Origin: Sipunculus nudus
Taxonomy: Eukaryota > Annelida > Sipuncula > Golfingiida > Sipunculidae
NCBI GenBank assembly: GCA_026874595.1
Contig: CM049308.1
Location: forward strand, 73,564,624-73,628,623
Length of the DNA: 64,000 nt
Reading direction: 5' to 3'
In this document: piece after piece, positions 1-31,858 of the stretch
Layout: each line of letters starts with the position of its first letter
How positions within the stretch are numbered: the stretch's first letter is position 1
Translations under genes and position numbers: made by a program
The notes under the pieces: model-generated
Database searches by the model: none
Told to the model about the DNA's origin: nothing
Seen by the model: only the letters and a program-made list of their open reading frames with translations

Positions 1-349
1 GGTAAATGTTTCTGGACAGATGTTATATATTATTATATATTGTGGTATTCCAGTGATTTTCCACTGTGTTCAGGTCAAACGAATCATTATTTCAGGGTTT
101 GTGAAACACAATTAATATTAGCCAGATGCTCTGACAGAGACCATATCTTTAGAATAGGAAATATAGTAAAGTGTTATCTTTATTATGAAAATAATGGACA
201 CTAGGTTGCACTTTTTGGGTGTGAAAGCAACAACTGCTCTTAAACACGTCAGGTGTGTTCATGGTAATACCAATGCTCTCAGGTTACTCTACAAATTTCT
301 ATTTTATAGTATCAAAAAAGATTATTCAATGAATATATTATAATTACAG

Positions 350-3300
350 AGGAAGGGGATGCACAAAACAATTTAGATCGGGAGAGCTGTCCCCTGAGTA
401 AAGAATATCACAAAAACATAAGTCAGGAGGACAGCCAATCAGAAGCCTCAGCTCAGGAGGACAGCCAATCAGAAGCCTCAGCTCAGGATGGTGGGTTGAA
501 TGAAATCAACCAGCTGATACAAGTGGTTGCCAAGGAGATGGAGGTTGATGCTCAGAGGGCTGTGGAAGGGTTACAGAAAGACAAAGATTTGATGGAGAGG
601 CTGCAGCAACAAAAGAAAGAGAGAAAAAAGAAGGGAGGACAAGAGGAAAAGCCAGCAGAGTCCACAGCAGCCCAGGTGGACTCTGAAAGTGATGAAGATA
701 ATGAAGAAGAGTTAACGAAACTAATTATTCAACAGGTAAGGAAAACATTGGATGACGGGCTTGACACTGTTTTGCTTAGCTGACTCATGGTTAACTGAGC
801 TATAGCTCTCACATTCATCTTTCATCTTGCCAGCGATCCTTCTCTTTATCCTGGACTTAATACAGATGATATGAGGTTATATCTGCTGCCTATGTCTGTT
901 CCTTAATGGGTTTGTTTAAAAATTCCAGACTTGAATCAGTTGAGGTATACCTTTAAATGATAATCACTTAGCCAAAAAGTTTAATTAAATTTAAGGTAAA
1001 TCTCAATGCAATCACTATTTTTCGTGCCATTTCAGATTTAATTAAGTAATCTGTTTCATAAGAAATATTATTGAATTTAATTTTTCCTGTCTCTGCTTAA
1101 TTACATATAAGGGCATGTTTAAGGAAAATTAATACATAGAAACACATTCCAGATTTGTGGAACAAATAATCTTTTATACTTTGAGTTATGATATAAAGTG
1201 TCAAACTGGACAATCTTTTTTGTCATGCTATGTTTACGTTTGTTTTTATTATTCTAATATTCAGGTTTTAGAACAGAACAGACTTGAAGAGGAGGAAGAG
1301 AAGGCGGGGCTATCTAAAATGATTGACACTCTGCCCAGCCCAACAGAAGGTGCCCAGTCATCAGGGGCCCAGAGTTCTACCTCAACATCTAAGGTTAATC
1401 AATATATTGATTAAATTCCTGTGTAAAAACTAGAGCTCTAATATCTGACCAATACACTTGATGATTCTTTTGGCAGCCAAAGTCTTCCTTTTTCCTGAAA
1501 TAACAGATTTGAAAACAGTTAGTGAATGACACTATAATTGTTGTCTTTCTACAAGATATCTCTGGCAGATCAGGATGGATTTAAATGAAATTTCACAGAG
1601 ATCAGTGTATGTTGTGAGAGGACAAATTTTTTAAACAGCAGAAATGGTCTCTACACATGTATTGTTTTCGTTGATATATACTTATGTGTCTCAAAGCAAT
1701 TAAAAAGAAACAACTGACTCTGATATCAGGTAGAGGATTTTGGAACTATAATAAATACCATAAGTTTATGTGATCCATAATTTGTATTTTAAATAAGAAA
1801 TTAATATAGCATTGGTCTAGATATACCCCATCTGTGAGCTGTCGAGTTTTACATGATATAATTTGTCTCTTTGATAAAACCTGCCAGCTGTAGAATTTGT
1901 GTAACAGTTGGATACTTTGTATCTTTAATTTGTGTAGAGTTCAACCAGTGCATTGGCCTCAGCAGCAGGAGCATCAGCCGTAGCAGCAGCTGAGGATGAG
2001 GACAGCGATGAGTTGCCGTGGTGCTGTATTTGTACAGAGGATGCTACACTAAGATGCATAGGATGTGATGGAGACTTATACTGCAATCGGTGCTACAAGT
2101 AAGCAGACTTGATTATATGTACAGTCACTACTGGAGTGTCACCCTTTAATTTGAGGAATTTGGGTGGTCCAGAAAAGTGATATTCCCTTTATACTTTACT
2201 GATACAAGTCCCCTGGCCACTAGATTCTCTCCACAGATAGCTTCTCCCCTGGATGTTGTCCTCAGTACTTTCGTGTAGCATTAAGGCCAAAACACAAAGC
2301 TGTCTATGTATAGTTGTTATATATATTAATGTATCCCCGACAAAGTCGGGGGATACTATGTTTTCATGACGGTTCCCCCGCCGCATATTAATCTTGTTGG
2401 AGCGATAACTCAAAAAATATTTCATGGATCTTTACCAAACTTGGTATATGTATAGATATGGGTGAGAGGACAATGCCTTTCTAAAATGAGGTCATGACCT
2501 TTACTAGGAGAGTGTCCTTGACCTTGAATAGGTCCAGTTTTGGGGAAAATCTTACAAATTCTTAAATATCTCAAGAAATCTTGCATGGATTGATCCCAAA
2601 ATCAAGTTGATCGAAGATCATGGATAGGGTTGTCATGTTTCAGAAACTGGTGGCGCCACCTATTATTCTTTACTTGTTTTCATGCTTTTAATACCCCCAA
2701 AATTGCCACTTGACAGTACTGTGAGCGTTATAAGTAAAAAACTAAGTGACAGATTTCTTTTATATTATGCATATACATAGATATGGGTTATGGGATGATG
2801 TTTATTTAAATTGGGGTCATGACCTTTCAAATGAGAATGGCCTTGACCTTGAATATTCCCATATTTGGTGAAAATTCACACAAAATCTTAAATATCTCAG
2901 TAAGGGATACATGGAATGATCCAAAAATCAAATTGACCAGAAGACAGGTGGGGCCACCTTGTGTCGTTTTCTTGTTCAAATGATGTTAACGCAATAACTT
3001 TATAAGAATTTGAGGTACAGTCACCAAACCCACAGGTTTGATGCATCTTATCAACGACTAAGACAAGTTTGAACATGGATAACCTTGATGCATTTTTTCA
3101 AGGTCACAGCAGCGATTATGCTAAAATGATATTAGGGCAATAACTCAAAAAGAATTTGTGGTACAGTCACCAAACCTACAGTTTAGATGCATCTTATCAA
3201 GGGCTAGGCCAAGTTTGAATATGGATGACCTTAATGCATTATTCAAGGTCACAGAGGTGATAACGCTGAAATGATGTTAACTTTAATATCTCACTGAGGG

Positions 3301-5768
3301 ATGCATGGATTGGTCCAAAAATGAAATTGATATAAGATCTTTGATAGCATTGTTTTCTGCAGAAGACAGGTGGCGCCACCTTATGTTGTTTTTTTGCTAA
3401 AATGATGTTAAAAGGAATAACTTTGTAAGAATTCGAGGTACAGTCACCAAAGCCACAAGTTTGATGCATCTTATCATCAGCTAGGTCAAATTGGAACATG
3501 GATGACCTTGATACATTTTTTAAGGTCACAGCAGCCATAATGTTAAAATGAAATTACGGCAATAACTCAAGAAATATCTAGTATTTACTTATATACTTTA
3601 CTATATATTGAAGTATACACATAATTAAGGTGTAAATTAAATGCATTTTACTAGATTTTCAACAGACACAATATATATTCCACAAAAATCCACAAGCTGC
3701 ATGCACTTGGCAAAAATCACTCTGGAAGCGATTGCAGAAACTTGCTTCGTGGCTGCCTGGGTGTCACATGCCTGGCACCTGTGCTAGTGCGTTTTGGCCT
3801 TTACATTATCAAACACTGACAGGTTTACTTCTCCCAAACTCTCAAACCACTCATTTGGGGCTGCCATTTTGTGTACACATTAAAACCCGGATGTCACAGG
3901 TCAAATGTCAAAATTATAGTTATGGTGTTAGTATGTTTTAATATGGCAAGTATATAACCTTTTTGGTGCAGTGTAGGCAATTATTCCAAGGAGGACCTCC
4001 AGAGGGGAGGTTTAGGGGATTCACCCTTGTCCCCCTCCCCTCTTAATTATAAACTTAATCCCCCCTTCTTGTAGTTATGACCTTTTTTTAGGGTATTAAT
4101 TTCTTGGTTTAAATGGTATTACCCCCCCCCCCCCCCAAAAAAAAAATAAATGAAAAATCTTGGATCCTTTGAACTTGGGATTGCAATTTCTGAGGCAGAA
4201 TAGTGAAACTTTAATAAAACAGAAGTTCTTCTTAATGTCTCGTATATATCTTCTTGATTCTTCATAGACCTCATGGATACAAAAAAAACCCCCTGAAATC
4301 CAGAAGATGTAATTGTATCCGCCAAAAACAAAGTTTTGGCGATACTATGTTTTTGACTGGGTTCTGCTGCCACCGCGCTCGTTTCTGGAAAACTTGTCTG
4401 AGACTACTGGACTGATTTTTCCAAAACTTACACCAATTATCGGGTCACATGTGAACTGGTGCCTAAAATAATTGGCGTCGACCTCTGACCTTTCCCCTCT
4501 CCAGTGGGTCAATCTAACCCACACATTAACCCACATATCTTCGGACTCGTTTGGCCAATCAGTAAAATATTTTGTACAATTGTAGCCCTTGGATAGCTTT
4601 ATAACATACACAAAAAATGGTGGCGCCACCTGCAACCATGTTTGCACAGTGTCCATCTGTTCGTCTGCCTTGGGATAAAATCACTCATATCTCTGCAGAG
4701 GTTTGACTAATTCACCTGAAATTCGGCATGCATATACATCCTGGATAGCTTTCTTGATTTTATGACAGGTGGCGCTACCTACATACATGTTCACACTGCA
4801 GACATCCATACTTATATCTTCCGACTGGTTTGACATATCTTCCTGAAAATTTGCATGTGTTAAGATCTCACATAGCTCTTTATCATACAAGAAACTGGTG
4901 GTGCCGTCTGCAATCATTTTTGCACAGCCTCCATCTATTGGTTTGACTTGGGCTTAAATCACTCATATCTCTGCAGTGGTTTGACTTATTCACCTGAAAA
5001 GTTTGCATGTGTATACATCCTGGATAGCTTTCTTGATTTTATGACAGGTGGTGCCACTTACATTCATTTTCACGCTGCAGACATCCATGCTTATATCTCT
5101 GGACTGGTTTGACTTATTGTCCTGAAAATTTGCATGTTTTTGAATCTCACATAGCTCTTTATCATACAAGAAACTGGTGGCACCACCAGCAACCATTTTT
5201 GCACAGCGTCCATCTGTTTGTATGCTTTTGGATAAAATCACTCATGTCTCGGCAGTGGTTTGACTTTTTCACCTGAAATTTTGCATGTGTATACATCTTG
5301 GATAGTTTCTCTTCAAATTACAGGTGGCGCCACCTACAATCATGTTTACGTGGCAGACATCCATGTTTATATGTACATCTAACTCTATTTCCCCTTGCCT
5401 CTCAATCCATGCCTCGCTTCACCCGTCCTACTCTGATTTTGGCGGATACACGTAGTCGCTTGTCGACTACCTGTATTCTAGTTATTATAATAAAATGATT
5501 TTTTTCATCATTATATTTTAGAAAATTAATACCAGAGAAAACTAATGGATGAACATTGTATAAGTAAATATATTATAGTCATATGTTGTAATTTTTGTTA
5601 GTAAAGATGGATATAGCCTGAAATATATTATTTTGGTCCAAGAAGAGACATTGTTAACTACATTAAGTGAGAATAATTGTCACTGATTTGGATTTTTTGA
5701 TTTGCAGGGAAGGGCACGACAGCCTTGACCTTGAAGATCACCAGACTGTCTCATACAAAGCCAGATGA
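350..5768 (+). CDS. ZFYVE19: ZFYVE19/ANCHR (abscission/NoCut checkpoint regulator), last four exons
   Basis: This is the 3' part of the gene; the N-terminal FYVE finger exons lie before the window. Exons are 350-735, 1265-1393, 1938-2098 and 5708-5768 (stop TGA 5766-5768), all flanked by AG/GT and joined in phase. Exon 1 encodes an acidic helical segment, and exons 1-2 join an [11 protein letters not shown] stretch to [12 protein letters not shown], matching the acidic region that precedes the C-terminal finger in vertebrate ANCHR. Exons 3-4 encode the B-box-like zinc-binding end, with [26 protein letters not shown] and, after the splice, [13 protein letters not shown]. These C/H positions match the family well. 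In animals ANCHR binds ESCRT-III/VPS4 and PI3P and delays abscission at the midbody. Identity rests on the C-terminal finger and the exon order. The gene converges on KMO downstream. Confidence 0.9.
424..483 (+). repeat. 30-bp in-frame tandem duplication in ZFYVE19 coding sequence
   Basis: Two identical 30-bp units (424-453 and 454-483) encode [10 protein letters not shown] twice within the acidic region of ZFYVE19. The reading frame is kept, and the start of a third unit (CAGGA) follows. The change is compatible with a disordered linker. Confidence 0.9.
2331..3581 (+). mobile_element. Helentron-like non-autonomous element (HINE), family GTATCCCCGAC
   Basis: The left end is a hairpin (GTATCCCCGAC AAA GTCGGGGGATAC). 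The right end is CTAG at 3578-3581 followed by T; its terminal hairpin is decayed. The interior repeats diverged units built on TTGACCTTGAA, 'caccaaacc..aca..tttgatgcatcttatcaa' and the palindrome GGTGGCGCCACC (2649-2660 and 3369-3380). It has the same plan as the elements at 41706 and 52853. No transposase is encoded. Confidence 0.65.
4315..5481 (+). mobile_element. HINE, family GTATCCGCC, copy A
   Basis: The left terminal hairpin is GTATCCGCC..GGCGATAC. The right end has a GTAGTCG/CGACTAC hairpin followed by CTGTATT and CTAG (5478-5481), then T. Two inverted-orientation copies (11396-13143 and 19766-20948) share both ends. The core is a tandem of about 250 bp with alternating 'gtggcgccacc' and 'ctcatatctctgcag(a/t)ggtttgac' motifs. 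Confidence 0.75.
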
Positions 5769-6985
5769 TCACATGATCATCACATGACTTGCCTCTCTGC
5801 CAATCAGCTTTACAAATGATGGTGATACATTGTCTAGCTTTTCTAAGGAGTAAAAAATATTTGTATAAATCGCCTTGTAGATCTTCTATTTGGAACTACA
5901 TTTGCTCCTGCAATATCCTGGTTGTAATGCATTGTATAGGTGTATATATGTATTATATGTATAATTATTATTAAGTATGATATTATTAAGGTATTACAGA
6001 GATTCGGGGGGGGGATGCTTTGTATGTATACCAGGTATTGTCTCTCATTAGTGAAAGTGCACTGCTTGTAGAATGAATATTCACCCTGTAATTGGTGTAA
6101 ACACATTCTTCTAGCTAGGTAACAGTTACAAGAAATACCATATAGAAGAAATTGAAATATTACAAAACCCACTTGAAATTGTATGTATTCTTGTGTTCAG
6201 ACCAAGTGGTTTTTAGGATTTGTGACAATGCTATCTCATGTTTCTTGACCACTTTATTCCTCTTCCTCTTTCATTGGCTTTGACTGTTGTTTTGTCAGTA
6301 AATTGGAGTTGAGCTTGAATCCAATGGCATTGCAAATTTCACTCATACTGCCAGGAAACAGGGGTGGGTGGGGGGGGAGGGGGGTATAGAGGATTGATTT
6401 ATGAGGGAGCTCATTTAGCTAGGCCATGAAGCACACAGGTGGTGTAAATTGGGGGTGTACAAGGACCACTCCCTTCATTGTATAGAAACTTTTTCTATGT
6501 TTATGCTGTAATGGTCCAGTCTTGGGTAGTAGTACTAATGGGTGTGACACTGTGACTTTGGTTTTACATCCCAGACTTTGTAGGCAGAAAGTACATGTTT
6601 TAGGAGCTGATTACATGCATCAGTTCATAGAAGACCATATCACTTTAGTTCTGTGTTATGGTGCCAGGTGACAGCAATGGTCATATTGCTGTTTACCAGG
6701 GAAGGAGGGGAGGGGATCAGTGTGGTTGTGAGCCTCCCAGAATTTTCTGGTATGACCTTATCTTTGGGAGAACCACGTTATATGATTATCAGTATAAGAA
6801 TTATCAGGGAAGTAAATTGTGATTTGTTTATGACTTTAAATAGATTCTTTGTTAAGACAGATCTGGTTTATTTGTGATGGAATAATCATTTTTTTGTAGT
6901 ACATGATTCTTTTCAGTTGCTAGAAGACATGATAGTGCATACATTTGATTAAAGAGAACTATCAAAATGTTAAATCCTAATTTTT
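5769..6985. other. ZFYVE19 3' flank, no further gene seen
   Basis: This is the 3' UTR and downstream DNA of ZFYVE19. I see short G-rich runs (near 6006 and 6361-6385) and no convincing coding sequence. Several AATAAA hexamers occur further downstream (for example 7385-7390 and 8415-8420), so the true poly(A) site cannot be chosen from sequence alone. Confidence 0.5.
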
Positions 6986-7343
6986 AGCTCAGCTGACTTA
7001 AAGTTATCTGAGCTGTATTGATGTTTCTTTGGCCCTTGTCCATCTAGCCAGCATGATGTCCATTAACAAAACACATTTTTCAACCATTGGTTTGATGTAG
7101 ATGTCCCTAAGTTCTCCTACCACACCAATAACAGCAACCTCGTTCCTGACCGTCCATCTGTAAATTTCATACAACGCATCATCTCAAAAAGAGCTTCAAT
7201 AAGTTTTTCATGGCAGCCATATCACAGCATTTTGTCTTAGCTTTTCTATATGAAAAAAAAACAGTGACAATAGAAATAAGTATATTTTGCATTTGCTAAA
7301 TTTTACAAAATTCAGCTAAGCACTGTGACCCATTGATCCCTTG
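6986..7343 (+). mobile_element. HINE, family AGCTCAGCTGAC, short copy
   Basis: It starts with the AGCTCAGCTGACTT..AGTTATCTGAGCT hairpin and ends with TGTGACCCATTGATCCCTTG followed by TTTT. The same ends bound the copies at 54940-57226 and 60044-62380. At about 360 bp this copy is internally deleted relative to those. Confidence 0.6.
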
Positions 7344-8728
7344 TTTTGTTCCTATTTTAAAAGTTCAAGTTGTGTATACTGAAAAATAAAATTAAAACGC
7401 ATTTAAATGTAACCTGTGATAAGGCATAATTCGAAACAGCTGGGTTTTGTATAAGTTATTCTTTTTTTATAATTAAACAATGGATTCTGATTATCATGAC
7501 AACTTGAAATTAAAAAAAAAATTACATATATTTTTCTAGTTGAAGTTTTTAAAAACCTTTTGTTAAATATGAAAAGATAATTTTAGATTTTTTTTAATAT
7601 AGATAAAGTAAAAAAGAATCAGGTCGAAAAATTGTCCATTTTGTATTCAAGTAAATTCAAAATGTCTTATCATAAATTATGATTATAAATATAAATATAA
7701 AACATTCAGGTGCAAAGTGGAAAAATTTCACATTATATGGGTGTTTGATAGAACAAAAGTTTCGACAAGTATACTGCCTTAATATAGTGTTGATAGGGCC
7801 ACACCTTAAAAATAACTTATACGGGTATGCCGCTCCTGTTTTGCTGATCTGCTTCCGATAAATGAGAATCATGTCCCTGGTATTAACATTGCTAATTACT
7901 GCCCTTGCCTGAATCCCTTCAAATAACCTTTGAGTGTTTTATAATGCAAACATTTCATTCAATCAGATATCATGCATTAAACTATGTGTTGTACAGCATA
8001 GGTGAACATTTTCATATTCACCCAGCAAGGTGGCAAAATTGAATGGATTTTTTCTCGTTCAGAAAATATAAAAGTTAACAAAATTAGTCTGACAGCTCCT
8101 CAGTTTTGGTCATGGAGTTTGTTGAACACTTTATTTTATTTTTGGGTGTGGTTCAGCTGAGAGGTTCCAAATCAACATGGATTAGAAATTAAATTGTTCA
8201 GTGTATTAAATGGAAACACCTGGAATAAAAGTTATCAGTACATGTACCTGCACTTTCAGTTTTCAGTCATTTCCAGTTACTGTATGGTATAGGCCAGAAA
8301 GGCTTCATTCTTGTCACATTTGTTTTTACCTGTTATTCAAACATGAAAGTAAGTGTGTAATTACTACATTATATTGTGTGAACATGCCACTGATATGATA
8401 ATTTTGTTTTTGAAAATAAACCAGAGCACTGTATAAAACTGAGTTGTCAATCTCTTGAAGTGTATAAATATTTGACCTTGTATATAACAGAAATTATGCA
8501 TGTACTTCTATCACATTGGATAGCTTGACCTAGGTTACATACATACCTTACTGACCAGCCGATGCAAGCGAGAAAGGATCAGTCAGGTAGTTCTAACTAG
8601 AATTCCCAACTTTTTAAGGTAATTTAGGACATATTGGCCTGAAATTTTACATATTAATGGAACAGGTATCGTTTTTTAGGGTAGGACCGGTACGCAAGAC
8701 TGGTGGTCATTACTTCAAATATATTTTT
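7344..8728. other. Intergenic, nothing recognised
   Basis: AT-rich intergenic DNA between ZFYVE19 and KMO. I see only homopolymer A/T runs and short chance ORFs. Confidence 0.5.
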
Positions 8729-9512
8729 GTCCCCCGCATCCATGGAATGGGGTCCCGTCTGTCTGTCCGGTGTCTGTCTGTAATTCAGTTTTTCGTTTCT
8801 GTGTGATTACTTTACTCAATATTATCCGATTTCATTCAATATTTTTCCCCTGGTTATACGGAACAGTGGACATTGATTTGGGGTCTGTTCCTCTACTGTC
8901 CCTCTGTGTGTGTGTCTGTCAGGTTTTCGTTTCCGTGCAATAACTTTCCTAAATATTATCCTATTTCATTCAAATTTGGGTCAGTGATTGCTCTTATGCA
9001 TACCTTGCATGGTTGCGAGTATCTGTCTGAAAATTTATTATTACCAGCTCCAAAACAAACAAAAATTATCCCTTTTGTTCCCAATTCACAACAAAAATTA
9101 TGACATGTCGAGACATCTTCAGGGGATAATGAAAACTAAAACACAGGCACTATGACATATGGAGACATCTTCAGGGGACAATGAAAACTAAAACACAGGC
9201 ACCATGACATGTGGAGACATCTTCAGGGGAAAATAAAAACTAAAACATTGAGAAGGCAAGCATGAAGATCACAGGAAGCTAAAATAACAAGAGGTGGAAG
9301 TGGGGGGCATAAATTCCACAAATTTGCTCTTTTTCGTTAAGATATGGAGCGTGTCAGGATGTGGGATTCACAGGCCAAGGGCTATTTAAAAGGTGGTTTT
9401 GCCAGAAAGTTCTAGATTTCTCACGTCAGGAGACATTCCATACCTAACTTAGTCCGGGGTCCAGTTTTCTGGCTGATATACAGAGGTTGCTTGTCGACTG
9501 CCCATAGTCTAG
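8729..9512 (+). mobile_element. HINE, family GTCCCCCGCATCC
   Basis: It begins with GTCCCCCGCATCCATGGAAT and carries the 'gtctgtccg' run typical of these elements. It ends with TTGTCGACTGCCCATAGT and CTAG (9509-9512), then T. Inside are three roughly 56-bp tandem units ('atgacat.tggagacatcttcaggggacaatgaaaactaaaacacaggc', 9100-9250). The end sequence resembles that of the GTATCCGCC family. Confidence 0.55.
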
Positions 9513-9986
9513 TTGAATGAATAAAACAACAACAAAAAGACATACAAAATATAGTCTGTATATAATGTGATAATTAACAATTGTTTATACTTTTATACAT
9601 TAAAGTATAGAGAGAATACAATATGGCAACATCAGTAAACAGTACAAGGTAGCACCATGGAGATAGAATAAGATGGCGAAAGCACTGGGGTCGATGTCTA
9701 GCATCAAAGAAACATGCGTCCCAGCCTCCGAGGATTTACTGCTGTTGCCTGTTGTACTAATCCTATCTCCACGGTAACACCGGTTGCTTATTTCGCATGC
9801 ATACATGCACACTTTATTGTGTGACGTCAATGGTAAACCAAATTGAAATCTGTAACACAACGTTAGTCTTCTATTGGCAGACCCAAGGTGATTGGAGGTT
9901 TTTACAATCCATACTGTGAGATATTACTTTTTTCAGTATTTTGCCGATTTGTTCAAGTCTAAACCCTTTGCTGATGTTGTAAATAC

Positions 9987-9992
9987 TTTATT
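9987..9992 (-). promoter_or_regulatory. Candidate KMO polyadenylation signal AATAAA
   Basis: AATAAA on the - strand, about 140 nt downstream of the KMO stop codon. It is a plausible distance for a short 3' UTR, but other AATAAA hexamers lie beyond it. Confidence 0.4.
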
Positions 9993-10130
9993 GAGTATAA
10001 GTCCATTAAGATGACCCAAAACCCCCTCCCCTAAATCAGGAACCGCCCCTATCATGCTCCTATGATTCATGTCATTGTTGCTATTATCGAACGTTTAGGA
10101 CGTGAGAGTTTCATCTCCAGGGCATAACCC

Positions 10131-29303
<19,173 letters not shown>

Positions 29304-29617
29304 CTTCACAGAGCGGAATGTGACTGTGTATCAGTACAGAAGCGAGCTCAGGACGGGGAGCGGAACATTTGCATAGAGCTTCGCATGCATGATTTCCTTT
29401 TTAAATCAAATCCTCGTCACTAGTAACGTTAAGTAACATGCCCCACGCAGTACCGGATTTATATACCTATTTCGAGCCAAGCGAGGCTCCTCTGACGTAG
29501 CTCATTAATAATATGTGAAGGCAGAAACCTTGGGAAGCCCCTTGCCTCTAACCTTTGTTTGTATAGCACTCCAGCACTCCAGCAAGCACCTAGTTGTTTC
29601 AAAACTACAATAAAATC

Positions 29618-29698
29618 ATGGTATCCAGCTATTGTGTAATTGGATGCACATCAAAGCTGGACAAATCAAGGGGCGTCACACTACACAGGATTCCATAA
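29618..29698 (+). pseudogene. THAP-domain N-terminal remnant
   Basis: A 26-codon frame from ATG 29618 to TAA 29696-29698 reads MVSSYCVIGCTSK followed by a GVTLHRIP end. This matches the start of C2CH THAP zinc fingers (M-V-x-x-C-x(2-4)-C ... H-R-I/F-P). It stops where the domain should continue, and no splice donor is seen. It is probably the relic of a THAP-type transposase or an orphan first exon. It lies 315 bp upstream of the KMO ATG on the opposite strand. Confidence 0.5.
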
Positions 29699-31236
29699 GG
29701 CCCTAAAAGTCCTGTGTTTGCTGCACCCCCCCCCCCCTCCCCCCTCACTATTAGGTTTGATGCTATTTTTCGTTATTTGATTAATAGATATGATATTTCA
29801 AAACATGACCTCCTGGAAAAGTGTCCACAAAGGCCTAAAATCGGCAATTTTATAAACTAATTTTGGTACAGATATTTAAAAAATAGGCCTATAATGGGTT
29901 AATGAACAGAGTGTACACTTGGAAAGTATTATCTTGAGACATGTATAGTGTTAAATTCAGTCGAAGCTACCCTCTCTACCTAAATTTAATGGGTCAATCT
30001 GATAAAAATAATTGCGAAACTCTCTTACAAAATTTTCACCATCAAACTTTAATATAAAAATGCATTTTAAAACCTAACTGTTATTTTGGGTAGGCCTATA
30101 AACTGGCAAACAAGTCCTAATCATCAATTCGATCAGTTTAGTCCAGTAAAATGGTCAATTCAGTTACAAATCTTGTTTAAATTTAAAAATTCACTTTTTG
30201 AAGATAGTTTATTGAATAAAATAAGTATCGAATAATATCTATATTTTGAGTATTAATTCGGTTTTTGAGCTGAAGCACAGCAGAAATTTGACGGGTATGT
30301 TCCAGTGAAACAGCATGGGGGTATTCATTTTATTTTTCTAAATTTGTTTAAAATCTGGTTTAATTTAAACATTTTACTTAAATTTTGAATTTTAATTTAA
30401 AATTTAAAAATATTATAGTGATAATGATATTTTGCATTAAAGATGATGAGGTCAGTCTTAAAACTTCAACTACTTTACAGACTTCAATAAAAACTTAAGT
30501 GTCATCACATTTCCCTTTCATAAAATACAGTGCATTTAAGATTCTCTTATTCAAGTTAAAATTTTGAATAGGTTTATATATATTTCACGTATTGAAGTCA
30601 ACAGCATAGCAATACTTTTCAATTAAAATGGCACGGCCAAGTTTCAATGTAATATTGCTAAAAAGGGTGACCAAATAAGGCATAATATTACAAAATTAAC
30701 AAAATTTGATGGACAAAATTCAAAGAAATTGTGTCATAACGTGTCAGATCTATAACTTCAAAATTTTGTTGAAAAGTTCTAAAATATTTTTATATTTAAT
30801 GTAACTGTCAGCTTCTTGTGTTAATCTTGTGATGTATCTGACAGGACAGCAAAACCAGAGTGTGATTATTCCATTGAAACAAAATTTTATATGTATTATT
30901 CATTTTCATTAGAATAAGTTTACCAAATTTAAAACCTCAATTTATCAAAAATCAATTTATCAAAAAAGTGGCCTGGAAATAAACAATTAGAACAGAACCG
31001 GACTTTGGTTAGGCTTTGTGTGAAAAAAAACCTGCCAAAGCTACCAGAGCATCACAAGGTACCTAGCCCTTGTACATAGTTGCCCGGTCACACCGGACAT
31101 TGGCTGGGAGGTACATCTGCCTTTAGTAGCAGTAATTACCATATTCATATTAAAGCACCTTCGGTACATGACCACATACAATGTAATTCATACAACATCA
31201 TCTGAGCCCTTGAGTAAAGACCAGTGCAAAGTATTC
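29699..31236. other. Intergenic DNA upstream of KMO
   Basis: AT-rich sequence with a C-rich run near 29726-29747. No coding sequence or element ends seen up to the LTR target duplication. Confidence 0.5.
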
Positions 31237-31240
31237 ATAG
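31237..31240. other. Target site duplication, left copy (ATAG)
   Basis: ATAG immediately before the TG of the left LTR. It is repeated at 40086-40089 immediately after the CA of the right LTR. Confidence 0.8.
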
Positions 31241-31461
31241 TGTTATAGGAGGCCGTAATAGGTAATAGGCTTACCGTTAGAGAAGAAGACAGGGCCACTA
31301 CCAGCTGAAACGCACAGAACTGGGCTTTTGAAGCGGCTGGGTTTCCTGGCTTGTGTGGCTGGCGTCTATCTCTTGGTTCTCCTGTCTCGGTTACCCGTCC
31401 GGCCTCGGTTTCACTGCTGGTCACTCTCCAGGCAATACCTACTTTTACGTATCCCACTACA
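31241..31461 (-). repeat. 3' LTR (221 bp)
   Basis: TG...CA termini. It is identical to 39865-40085 except for one T/C difference in 'actgctgg(t/c)cactctcc'. On the - strand it contains AACG|GTAAGCC, a good 5' splice-donor match (in the 5' LTR copy this would lie in the transcript if it is downstream of the start site). No clear TATA box. It lies 1.94 kb upstream of the KMO start codon, in the same orientation. Confidence 0.95.
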
Positions 31462-31475
31462 TTCCCCCCCTTTCT
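31462..31475 (-). other. Polypurine tract
   Basis: On the - strand AGAAAGGGGGGGAA directly abuts the 3' LTR. This is the normal position for plus-strand DNA priming. Confidence 0.85.
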
Positions 31476-31858
31476 GTGAAATAGATAATATACTCAAATT
31501 ATTCTGTTAACTGAAGACACACAAATTCAAAGCGGGGGTTACTGAACATTTTAAACACCAATATCTGAATGAAACTTAATGTGCCCACCACTTCGTTGTT
31601 GATAAATAACACTACAGGTAATATGACTTGCTGACAAAGTGATCCCACCAGGACAATGAAACAATGAATCTAACAACAAGTCCTTAGGCAGGAATATCCC
31701 TTACATAAAAAGAACAATCGTTACCTACAAATTTTCTAAAACCAAGCCCCACCAATCCCTGGACTGGGCCTGCAGCATACAATAGACAAGAGCAGAGCTG
31801 GGCCGCTTCATTTCCATTCCTTGAGCTGCAACCCAGCAGGGACCGGCAGATACTGCTT

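Larger units (their letters stand above)
2099..5707 (+). other. ZFYVE19 intron 3, carrying two Helentron-like elements
   Basis: This 3.6-kb intron lies between exon 3 (donor GTAAGC) and exon 4 (acceptor TTTGCAG). It contains two non-autonomous elements (2331-3581 and 4315-5481), a C15 run at 4122-4136 and no coding exon that I could recognise. Confidence 0.8.
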
